A stretch of 64,000 nucleotides of DNA from positions 1 through 64,000 of the forward strand of contig CACHJY010000006.1 of assembly GCA_902580265.1 (NCBI GenBank), given 5' to 3'. Position numbers and translations under genes: made by a program. Below, one piece after another: positions 8,475 through 15,878 of this stretch (its first letter is position 1; the number at the start of each line of letters is the position of its first letter). The DNA comes from an uncultured Alphaproteobacteria bacterium. GTDB lineage: Bacteria > Pseudomonadota > Alphaproteobacteria > Rhodobacterales > Rhodobacteraceae. The notes beneath the pieces were generated by a model. That model was given only the letters and a program-made list of their open reading frames with translations. It had not been told where the DNA came from and searched no databases.

Positions 8475-9131
8475 ATGGCTGAAGTTTTTGAGGACTCATA
8501 TTCTGCGGAAGCACTAGCGAATATGGAGAACTATATAATTAGTTTTGGTACTTTAATAAAAGATGTTGGTTCTAGTGAAGGGTTCAAGAACGCACTCTTT
8601 GGTATGAAAGTAATGATAGATAAAAAACCGAGGCGCATAGCTGATTTAAGCAAGGTTTATGCTGGTAAAGCACCTAGAACACTCGAACTTCTCGTATTTA
8701 GTAGAGAACATATTCCACTAATAGTTACTGAGATTAAGACGCATGAACTTAAAAATGTAAAAGCAGACATACAGCAGCAACTAATTACGGTTACAGTACC
8801 AAAGCCAACGCTAGACGATTTAACGGCTATGGAGGATCAAATAGCCACTATGAGCCGATCTGCGATAAGCAGTTTGACAAAAATAAGAGGTAATACCTCA
8901 CAAAGGCTAAAGGCCGCATTGGAAAATGAATTCATTGACGGCGTTACAATGCATAACTCGAGAAACAAAGTTGATGCTGTGTACGATAAGTATGTAAAGC
9001 TAGTAAAACTTCATTCTTTAAAGAAAAGAAAAACTATTTTAGGTAGTTATTTCGAACCAAAAAATGAAGAAGAAAGAATGCTTTTACCTGAATTGACAAA
9101 ACTAAAGCCTTTACCCGAGCCAAAGGAATAG
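8475..9131 (+). CDS. Divergent ribosome-recycling-factor-like protein
   Basis: The 218-residue protein resembles ribosome recycling factor (RRF) over about residues 57-180. RTLELLVFSREHIPLIV (68-84) parallels the RTL-x3-VF-x-R segment of bacterial RRF, ITVTVPKPTLDD (104-115) parallels the IRVPLPPLTEE strand-turn, and SAISSLTKIRGNTSQRLK (129-146) parallels the long domain I helix with its conserved arginine. The final helix ends YDKYVKLVKL. RRF splits post-termination ribosomes together with EF-G. The N-terminal helix lacks the IRTGRA motif, and there is an N-terminal extension plus a C-terminal tail ending in a proline-rich stretch. It is not beside pyrH or tsf, so it is probably a paralogue rather than the housekeeping frr. 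The start has a strong ribosome-binding site (AAGGGGGAGAA). The assignment is by pattern only. Confidence 0.6.
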   Translation: MAEVFEDSYSAEALANMENYIISFGTLIKDVGSSEGFKNALFGMKVMIDKKPRRIADLSKVYAGKAPRTLELLVFSREHIPLIVTEIKTHELKNVKADIQQQLITVTVPKPTLDDLTAMEDQIATMSRSAISSLTKIRGNTSQRLKAALENEFIDGVTMHNSRNKVDAVYDKYVKLVKLHSLKKRKTILGSYFEPKNEEERMLLPELTKLKPLPEPKE

Positions 9132-9167
9132 TTTAGTATTGAGCTTTAATAATCGTTGCAGTAAGAA

Positions 9168-10805
9168 ATGCCAAAAACAGGCGGCCAATTAATCGCTGAA
9201 AGTCTTGATGGAAATCAGGTTAAAAATGTATTTTGTGTTCCCGGTGAAAGCTATTTGGGAACTTTAGATGCTCTTTTAGACAAAAAGAAAAGTATAAAAG
9301 TTATCAACGCACGCCATGAAGCCGGGGCAGCTAATATGGCTGAGAGCTACGGTAAACTAACCGGAAAGCCAGGAGTTGCTTTGGTCACAAGAGGGCCTGG
9401 AGCTTGTCATGCTTCTGTGGGTGTGCATATTGCTCATCAGGATAGTACACCGATGATCCTGATAGTAGGGGATATTGCTAGAAATGTCAGAGATAGAGAG
9501 GCATTTCAAGAAGTAGACTTTAAGAACTTTTTTGGACCAATATCAAAATGGGTAGCTGAAATTAGTGATCCAGATAGGGTTCCGGAGTACATGAATAGGG
9601 CTTTCAGTCTGGCCACTTCTGGAAGGCCTGGACCAGTAGTGTTAGTTACCCCAGAAGACATGCTTTCTCAAATTTCGAAAGTAAGAGCTCCTATTTTAAG
9701 TCCAGTTATTAAAGGTGAAATGCCCTCGAAGGGATTAAGCGCGTTAATTAAAAATTTAAAGAAATCAAAAAAACCCCTTTTTATAATCGGTGGCTCGGGC
9801 TGGACAAATAAGTCGTGTTCTAAATTTCATAGTTTTATAAATGAAAATAATATCCCGGTGGCAACTTCGTTCCGTCGACAAGATTTATTTGACCATAAAA
9901 ACGAGAACTTTGCGGGAAGCTTTGGTACATCAGTATCCCCAAAACTGATAGCCAGCACCAAAAACAGTGACCTTATTATTGTTTTAGGAGCTAGGCTAGG
10001 CGAAATGACAACTCAAGGATATAGCATTATAAGTCCTCAGGATAATACTAAGAATATGATTCATATTCATGTCGACCCAAATGAATTAAATAAGGTGTAT
10101 AATGCTGATGTATGCATAAACGTTGGTGTAGATGAGTGCTGCGATAAGCTAGAGGATCTGAAACTGGATAATTCGAGACGATGGCAAGGATGGAGAAATG
10201 AGCTTAACAAAAATTATTTAGAGGACTCCAAGCCACAAAAAAATAGAAATCTTAATAATTTAAGTAAAATTTTTGAAATAGTTGAAAAAAAATTTCCCCA
10301 AAATTCTGTTGTAACTCTTGACGCCGGAAATAACGCGGCATGGCCGCAAAGGTTTTTAAGCTTTGGCAAGAACCGAAGACAAATCGCGTCTACCTGTGGT
10401 TCTATGGGATATGCCATTCCTGCAGCGGTGTCTTCCGCACTCTTAAATCCTGAAAAAGCTGTCCTCTGTTGTGTAGGTGATGGAGGTTTTATGATGTCTA
10501 GCCAGGAAATCTCCACTGCAGTCCACTATGGAGCAAAAATAATTATTTTGCTTATTAATAACAGCAGTTACGGTACAATAAGAATGCATCAGGAGAGAGA
10601 TTATCCAGGGCGGAAAATTGCTACAGATTTGAAAAACCCTGATTTTGTAAAGTTATGTAAAGCGATTGGGGCAGATGCATATAGAGTAACTGGGCTGGAA
10701 GATTTCTCCATATTTTTTTCAAAGGCGCTAAAGTCAAAAAAAGTAAATGTTATTGAAATTCCAATTTCTATTAATCAATTATCCCATCGGTATAATCTTA
10801 AGTAG
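9168..10805 (+). CDS. Thiamine-diphosphate-dependent enzyme, acetolactate synthase large-subunit-like
   Basis: The 545-residue protein has the three-domain layout of the ALS/benzoylformate decarboxylase superfamily. The N-terminal Pyr domain holds the ThDP-activating glutamate (E51 in RHEAGAANMAE), a central domain follows, and a C-terminal PP domain carries the ThDP-binding GDGGF...NN motif (about 436-465, GDGGFMMSSQE then INNSSYG). Such enzymes join or split 2-oxo acids. No regulatory small subunit (IlvH) adjoins it, so it is more likely a catabolic or accessory member than the biosynthetic ALS. It converges on the ribokinase-like gene with an 8-base overlap of the ends. The true substrate is not predictable here. 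Confidence 0.85.
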   Translation: MPKTGGQLIAESLDGNQVKNVFCVPGESYLGTLDALLDKKKSIKVINARHEAGAANMAESYGKLTGKPGVALVTRGPGACHASVGVHIAHQDSTPMILIVGDIARNVRDREAFQEVDFKNFFGPISKWVAEISDPDRVPEYMNRAFSLATSGRPGPVVLVTPEDMLSQISKVRAPILSPVIKGEMPSKGLSALIKNLKKSKKPLFIIGGSGWTNKSCSKFHSFINENNIPVATSFRRQDLFDHKNENFAGSFGTSVSPKLIASTKNSDLIIVLGARLGEMTTQGYSIISPQDNTKNMIHIHVDPNELNKVYNADVCINVGVDECCDKLEDLKLDNSRRWQGWRNELNKNYLEDSKPQKNRNLNNLSKIFEIVEKKFPQNSVVTLDAGNNAAWPQRFLSFGKNRRQIASTCGSMGYAIPAAVSSALLNPEKAVLCCVGDGGFMMSSQEISTAVHYGAKIIILLINNSSYGTIRMHQERDYPGRKIATDLKNPDFVKLCKAIGADAYRVTGLEDFSIFFSKALKSKKVNVIEIPISINQLSHRYNLK

Positions 10806-11730
10806 CTTTCAAAACTTTATTTAGCTCAGCTCTAGTCGGGCTTGACTGAGCTGTTCCTCTTTTTAGAACACTGAGACCTGCTGCAGCACAAGAAAATTCT
10901 ACCGATTGCCTCAAATCTTTTCCAAAAGACAATGCACTTGCCAGAGCACCATTGAAACAATCGCCAGCACCTGTTGTATCAATTACTTTTCCGAACTTAT
11001 TGCCAGGGCAAAACGAAATTTTCTCCCCATCAAAAAATGCCGCACCTTTTTCTCCAAGCGTTATAATCACTTTTTCAACTCCCAGGTCGCGAATTTTATT
11101 TATAGCCTTTTCAACGTCTTTTTTTCCTTTAAGAGAGATATTTGTTATTTGCTCGGCTTCTGTTTCATTGGGAGTAATAATTTCACAAAACTGGTATACT
11201 TTCCTATTAATCTTTCCAAAAGGGGCCGGATTAAAAATGGTAATCATGCCTAACTCTCTGGCTTCTTTCAACGCTGTGAATGTAGTTTCAGACGATTGTT
11301 CAAATTGAGTTAAAAAGATATCGTCTTTCTGCATTTTTGATTTTTGTGAATAAAAATCATCTATGCCAAGATTAGCCGACGCTCCAGGGTCAACGATTAC
11401 GCTATTTTCACCAGTTTTATCGTCGATAAATATTCCTGCCATACCGGTGGGTAAATTTTTGTCGATTTTAGCACTAGTAAATAACTTCTCTTTTCTCCAT
11501 ATATCATTTGCATAGTTATTAAAATTATCATTACCTAATCGAGTTATTAAGGTGGTGGGTGCTCCAAGCTTTCTAGCAGATATTGCTTGGTTTGACGCTT
11601 TACCTCCGGGGCCTATGTTCGAACCTTTTGCAATAATGGTTTCTCCAGGTTTTACTTTCTTATCAACATAGAAAGATAAATCCACCGCGAAAATTCCAAA
11701 AACAAAGATATGTGTATTGTTATGTATCAT
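10798..11730 (-). CDS. PfkB-family carbohydrate kinase (ribokinase-like)
   Basis: This 310-residue kinase has both PfkB signatures. The N-terminal GPGGKASNQA at 40-49 contacts the sugar. The C-terminal DTTGAGDCFNG at 251-261 includes the anion hole and the catalytic base D257. The closest pattern is ribokinase, which phosphorylates ribose at O5, though related nucleoside and sugar kinases share it. It is the last gene of a long minus-strand run and overlaps the CoA-transferase gene by 11 bases, so its translation is probably coupled. No ribose transporter adjoins it; the nucleoside-type ABC importer lies 19 kb away. The role within this cluster is unclear. Confidence 0.85.
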   Translation of the reverse strand: MIHNNTHIFVFGIFAVDLSFYVDKKVKPGETIIAKGSNIGPGGKASNQAISARKLGAPTTLITRLGNDNFNNYANDIWRKEKLFTSAKIDKNLPTGMAGIFIDDKTGENSVIVDPGASANLGIDDFYSQKSKMQKDDIFLTQFEQSSETTFTALKEARELGMITIFNPAPFGKINRKVYQFCEIITPNETEAEQITNISLKGKKDVEKAINKIRDLGVEKVIITLGEKGAAFFDGEKISFCPGNKFGKVIDTTGAGDCFNGALASALSFGKDLRQSVEFSCAAAGLSVLKRGTAQSSPTRAELNKVLKAT

Positions 11731-12844
11731 TAAATTCTTTTCTCAATTGTTCATTGTGTTGATTAAATTTAGGAGCTTTTTTTTCTGAATTCTCCCAAAC
11801 AAGAGGTGGAGAGGGAATAGTTAAACTGTTATCTAATGAATTTCTTACACTTATTTTTTTTAAAGCCAAATGCCTTTCTAAATCCTTAACGGAATTTAAT
11901 CTTCCATATGCAATTGATGCTTCTTCAAGCCTATTTTTTAGAGTTTCATCAGTAAGTGATAACAATATCGACTGAATTGTTTTATCTAATAAATCTCTGT
12001 TCTTGACTCTCTCTGTATTGTTAGAAAACCTTTTGTTCTTTGAGAGGGTAGGGTTTTTTAGAACTTCAACACAAAACCTTTTCCACTCCAACTCGTTCTG
12101 AATTGAAATGATAAAGTTAGTATTTTCCGAGCACAGGAAAGCACCATACGGTGCTATAGAAGGATGCTTTAGACCAACCCTTTTGGGAGCAGCCCCTCCA
12201 TATTTGCTATGAATATATGGAACAGTCATCCAGTCAGCAGCAACATCAAAAAGGGAAATCTTAACATCCTTTATTTTATTAAAACGTTCTCTCAATAATA
12301 AAGATTCTACAATGCCTGCATGTGCTGCCATTCCTGCGCCAATATCGCAAATCGAGACACCTATCCTACCAAGTCCCTCTGGTGATCCAGAAACATCTAT
12401 AAGGCCACTTTCCGCTTGAATTAGTAAATCATAGGATTTTTTTTCCATCATTTCAGGAGCCTCTCCATAACCAGATATATCGCAACAGATAAGTCTTGGG
12501 TTAATTGATTTTAAACTGGAGCTATCTATGCTCAATTTAGTTACAGTTGTCGGGGAGAAATTCTGAATAAAAATATCTGCTTTAGCAACCATATTTAAGA
12601 AAATGTGTCTATCGCTCTTTGTCTTTAGGTCCAGGGCAATACTTTCTTTACCCTGATTCAGCCATACGAAATATGAGCTTTCTCCTTCAGCGGCTGTGTC
12701 ATAACCCCGAGCAAAATCTCCACCATATTCTCTTTCAATCTTAATCACCCGGGCGCCCGCTAACTTAAGTCTATTAGAGCAAAAAGGTCCAGCCACAGCT
12801 TGTTCCATAGATACCACTAATATTCCATCAAGTGGTAAACTCAT
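11720..12844 (-). CDS. CoA-transferase family III (CaiB/BaiF)
   Basis: The 374-residue protein has the family III CoA-transferase fold. It opens with the PLDGILVVSMEQAVAGPF strand-helix, has ESIALDLK near residues 67-74, and carries the catalytic aspartate (D139) in SYDLLIQAESG. These enzymes move CoA between carboxylic acids without free energy cost, forming an acyl-CoA for later oxidation. It lies one base downstream of the acyl-CoA dehydrogenase and overlaps the kinase gene after it. The CaiB plus acyl-CoA dehydrogenase pairing resembles carnitine-type CoA metabolism, and the MttB and dimethylglycine-dehydrogenase-like genes upstream make a quaternary amine acid a reasonable guess. The actual substrate is unknown. 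Confidence 0.85.
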   Translation of the reverse strand: MSLPLDGILVVSMEQAVAGPFCSNRLKLAGARVIKIEREYGGDFARGYDTAAEGESSYFVWLNQGKESIALDLKTKSDRHIFLNMVAKADIFIQNFSPTTVTKLSIDSSSLKSINPRLICCDISGYGEAPEMMEKKSYDLLIQAESGLIDVSGSPEGLGRIGVSICDIGAGMAAHAGIVESLLLRERFNKIKDVKISLFDVAADWMTVPYIHSKYGGAAPKRVGLKHPSIAPYGAFLCSENTNFIISIQNELEWKRFCVEVLKNPTLSKNKRFSNNTERVKNRDLLDKTIQSILLSLTDETLKNRLEEASIAYGRLNSVKDLERHLALKKISVRNSLDNSLTIPSPPLVWENSEKKAPKFNQHNEQLRKEFNDT

Positions 12845-12845
12845 T

Positions 12846-13994
12846 TTAAAAGCTTCTTGGAAGATTTAAAACATGCTCAGCAATATAGCTAAGTATTAAG
12901 TTCCTCGATATGGGAGCTGTTTGATAAAGACGCGTTTCTCTGAACTTTCTTTCAATGTTATATTCTTTACTGAAGCCAAAGCCACCAAATGTCTCCATGG
13001 CTGTAGTGCCTGCTTTCCAACTAGCATCAGCCGCTAACATTTTTGCCATATTAGCCTCAGCGCCACATTTTTTACCCTCGTCGAAAAGCGTTGCAGCTTT
13101 ATCGACCATAAGCGATGCGGCTTCGATTTGTGAATAGCACTCCGCAATTGGAAATTGAATTCCCTGGTTCATGCCAATTTCTCTGTTAAAAATCTTTCTA
13201 GTTTTGGCGTAGTTAACGGACTTTTCTATAAAATACTTACCATCTCCGATACACTCTGATGCTATAAGAATTCTCTCGGCATTCATACCATCCATAATTG
13301 CTCGGAACCCCTTGTCTTCTTCACCTATTATGCTTTCATCCGGAATAAAAACATCATCAAAAAATAATTCGCAGGAGTGATGGTTAATCATAGAGTCAAT
13401 CTTTGCTATTTTGAGGCCACTTTCTTTAGCTTGTTCAATGTTAATGAGGAAAACGGAAAATCCATCAGTTTTTTTGGGGAGGGCTCCCGGAGGTTTAGTT
13501 CGTGCAAGAAGAATCATTAAGTCAGAGTGTTCGACTCGACTAATCCAGACCTTTTGCCCATTTACGATCCAGCCACCACTAGTTTTTTTAGCAATGGTTT
13601 TGATACTGGTTGTATCAGTTCCTGAGTTTGGCTCGGTTACCGCAAAGCTCTGAAGCCTCAGCTCTCCTGAAGATATTTTTGGAAGAAATTCTTTCTTTTG
13701 TTTCTCAGACCCATGTCTTAAAAGGGTCCCCATAACGTACATCTGAGCATGACACGCACCAGCATGTGCACCTTGAAGACTGATTTCTTCCAAAACAATA
13801 CAGGCTTCTTTTAATCCCAGTCCAGCGCCACCATATTCTTGAGGAATAAGTATATTTAAGAAACCGCTTGTTGTCATTTCCTTAACAAAGTCTTTAGGGT
13901 ATTCTTTCTTCTTATCTAGATCACGCCAATATTCTTCTCCATATTTCTGGCAAATTGTTTCTACAGACTCCCGGATTTGTTTTGTATCAATCAA
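12846..13994 (-). CDS. Acyl-CoA dehydrogenase family protein, atypical catalytic loop
   Basis: The 382-residue flavoprotein has the usual acyl-CoA dehydrogenase order: helical N-domain, beta-domain with FAVTEPNSGTD (about 117-127) and WISR (150-153), and helical C-domain with METFGGFGF for FAD. Most family members place the catalytic base in a YEGT loop near the C-terminus; here the matching place reads LYQTAP (Q358). A glutamate sits in MNAERI (E240), the helix position used as base by isovaleryl-CoA and long-chain acyl-CoA dehydrogenases, so activity may be kept. The start is a TTG with a good AAAGGGAG ribosome-binding site. It is followed after one base by the CoA-transferase gene. Confidence 0.85.
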   Translation of the reverse strand: MIDTKQIRESVETICQKYGEEYWRDLDKKKEYPKDFVKEMTTSGFLNILIPQEYGGAGLGLKEACIVLEEISLQGAHAGACHAQMYVMGTLLRHGSEKQKKEFLPKISSGELRLQSFAVTEPNSGTDTTSIKTIAKKTSGGWIVNGQKVWISRVEHSDLMILLARTKPPGALPKKTDGFSVFLINIEQAKESGLKIAKIDSMINHHSCELFFDDVFIPDESIIGEEDKGFRAIMDGMNAERILIASECIGDGKYFIEKSVNYAKTRKIFNREIGMNQGIQFPIAECYSQIEAASLMVDKAATLFDEGKKCGAEANMAKMLAADASWKAGTTAMETFGGFGFSKEYNIERKFRETRLYQTAPISRNLILSYIAEHVLNLPRSF

Positions 13995-14024
13995 ACGTTA
14001 CTCCCTTTTTAAATTTACACTTTA

Positions 14025-14327
14025 TTAATAACAGTTTCTTTTAAGTTCAGCTATTAGACTCTTCTTATATTCTTCTGAGTTTATTTCAAAAAAACCTAAT
14101 GCGGGCAGACTTATTGCTCCTAAAAAATATGTCGACAACGCGCCTCGCGCTACACTCTCACTGGGATCACTCTTTTGATCCAGTATTGTTTTTCTAATTT
14201 CTCTGCACCCCGGCGTATGATATTTTTCATTAGTTGGGTCAAGTCTTATGATCTCACGGTTTAAATTTGAAGAACAAGAACAAAAAAAGATAAGTAGAAA
14301 ACTAATTAATATATTTTTTTTATACAT
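14025..14327 (-). CDS. Small lipoprotein, function unknown
   Basis: The 100-residue product begins with a hydrophobic signal (MYKKNILISFLLIFFCSCSS) containing a lipobox-like end, with C18 the most likely lipidated cysteine, so it is probably membrane-anchored in the periplasm. The rest is hydrophilic with a C-terminal segment LSTYFLGAISLPALGFFEIN that is partly hydrophobic. The start lies inside the end of the MttB-family gene (8-base overlap), so it is likely co-transcribed and coupled. I do not recognise the family. Its conserved-looking placement within a catabolic run is the only clue to its job. Confidence 0.6.
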   Translation of the reverse strand: MYKKNILISFLLIFFCSCSSNLNREIIRLDPTNEKYHTPGCREIRKTILDQKSDPSESVARGALSTYFLGAISLPALGFFEINSEEYKKSLIAELKRNCY

Positions 14328-15846
14328 ATATTTTAAATTTTTCTCTTATTTGCTTATCATTTTCTTTTTCAAAAAGAGGCATGTTATTGCGTCTTGCAAG
14401 AATTTCTTTTTTTCGTTCTATCGTTTTTTGTATTAAGTCCGGTTTTTTGTTTTCTTGCCATTCTTTAGGACTCATTCTATCTGCAAGATCAGGATAAATA
14501 TATTCTTTTTGCATTAGCTCTAATGTTTGCACATGCCCCAAATAATGTTCTGGCCCATCAATACAAACGGACCTTATAACATCAATATTTACGACATTAT
14601 CGTTAACTTCGATTCCCTTGATGCATCGCTGTACCTGTCCTAGTATATCGTTACCCAAAATCAAAGATTCTAATGAAAACCCTAAAAGAGAAGCATGCAT
14701 CCCTACAGACTCATAGCAAAGATTTAACCCTGCTAGCCCAGCAAGAGTATTAGAAATTCCTTGCTCCCAACCAGCCTGCATGTCTGGTACCTTGGAGTCT
14801 GCTATCCCAGAGGCGGCACCTCCAGGTAAGCCTAGAAAATGATGCATTTGAGCACAGCCAGCTGTTAAAAGGGCTTGCTCACCCGACCCTCCTGACATTG
14901 CACCGGTTCTCAAATCAGAAACAAAGGGCCAAGTTCCGAAAACGAATGGGTGTCCAGGCTTTACCGAATTCACGTAAACAACTCCTGCCAGACACTCGGC
15001 AACTGCTTGAACAATTGCTAAAGCAATAGGTGCTGGTGCCGTTGCTCCAGCTTGGCCAGCGGAGAGTAAAAGAATAGGCATCCCGCCTTCAATACATTTC
15101 TCCATTGTTTCACAACTCTCCGTTGCAAATTTCATCGGGGGAACCACAAAACAGTTTGAATTTGAAACAAAAGGCCTTACCCGCCATTTCTCTTCTCCAC
15201 CAGCTATCAGATATAGCAAATCCATACAGTCCTTAACATGGCTAGGCTCAGAAAAACTAGCTCCAATATGCTTTGTAGTGCCTCCGCAACAAGCGTAAAG
15301 CGTGTTGAGATCCATTTCAGAGTTGTCGATTATATCTCTTGCTACCATTACCCGTTGAAAAAAATGTATGTTGTCCAATTCCTGAGTTATCTGAGCAGCA
15401 TCATATAAGTCTTTAACTGTTGAGTCTCTGTATTCATTCTTTTCCACATCGACCACATGAACAGCTGCTCCTGCTGTACCAAAAAAAACTTTTTTTCCAG
15501 ACAAGTGCATATCGAATTTCTCTTCTCGTCCAAATAGAATTAAGTCTTTTGAGGACAAGGCAATCATGTCTTCAACAAGAGATCTAGAAAACCTTATTCT
15601 CCCATCTTCTCCTAGCACTGCACCAGCTTTTGTCATATAGTCTATTCCGCTCTGCGGAGCCTGGCCAACTCCGATTTCGTATAATGCATCAAGAGCTAAA
15701 TGATATAATTTCTGAACATCTGAATCACTCAAAGGCTTATAACTGCCTCCAATTAGTCCTGGCTTTATGGGATTGATTTCTTCAGATATGGGAGCTGCTC
15801 TTAACGCTATTTTTGCGTCTCTACCTTTTCGTTTAGGTCTCATCAT
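14320..15846 (-). CDS. MttB-family (trimethylamine methyltransferase-like) protein, non-pyrrolysine
   Basis: The 508-residue protein belongs to the trimethylamine methyltransferase MttB superfamily, recognised by its TIM-barrel glycine-rich segments (SAGQAGATAPAPIALA, GTWPFVSDLRTGAMSGG, GCAQMHHFLGLPGG). The frame is uninterrupted, with no internal amber codon, so it lacks pyrrolysine. Such members (for example MtgB on glycine betaine, MtcB on carnitine, MtpB on proline betaine) transfer a methyl group from a quaternary amine to a corrinoid protein. No corrinoid protein or reactivase is visible here. It follows two FAD-GcvT oxidases on the same strand after a 32-base gap that carries a strong GGAGGAAG ribosome-binding site. 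The substrate is unknown. Confidence 0.88.
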   Translation of the reverse strand: MMRPKRKGRDAKIALRAAPISEEINPIKPGLIGGSYKPLSDSDVQKLYHLALDALYEIGVGQAPQSGIDYMTKAGAVLGEDGRIRFSRSLVEDMIALSSKDLILFGREEKFDMHLSGKKVFFGTAGAAVHVVDVEKNEYRDSTVKDLYDAAQITQELDNIHFFQRVMVARDIIDNSEMDLNTLYACCGGTTKHIGASFSEPSHVKDCMDLLYLIAGGEEKWRVRPFVSNSNCFVVPPMKFATESCETMEKCIEGGMPILLLSAGQAGATAPAPIALAIVQAVAECLAGVVYVNSVKPGHPFVFGTWPFVSDLRTGAMSGGSGEQALLTAGCAQMHHFLGLPGGAASGIADSKVPDMQAGWEQGISNTLAGLAGLNLCYESVGMHASLLGFSLESLILGNDILGQVQRCIKGIEVNDNVVNIDVIRSVCIDGPEHYLGHVQTLELMQKEYIYPDLADRMSPKEWQENKKPDLIQKTIERKKEILARRNNMPLFEKENDKQIREKFKIYV

Positions 15847-15878
15847 TTCTTCCTCCTAGAAAAATACGAGTGAAAAAT

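Noticed and set aside
14320..15846. Pyrrolysine-containing MttB
   Set aside because: The reading frame has no internal TAG codon over 508 residues, and no pyl genes are in the window, so it is a non-pyrrolysine member.
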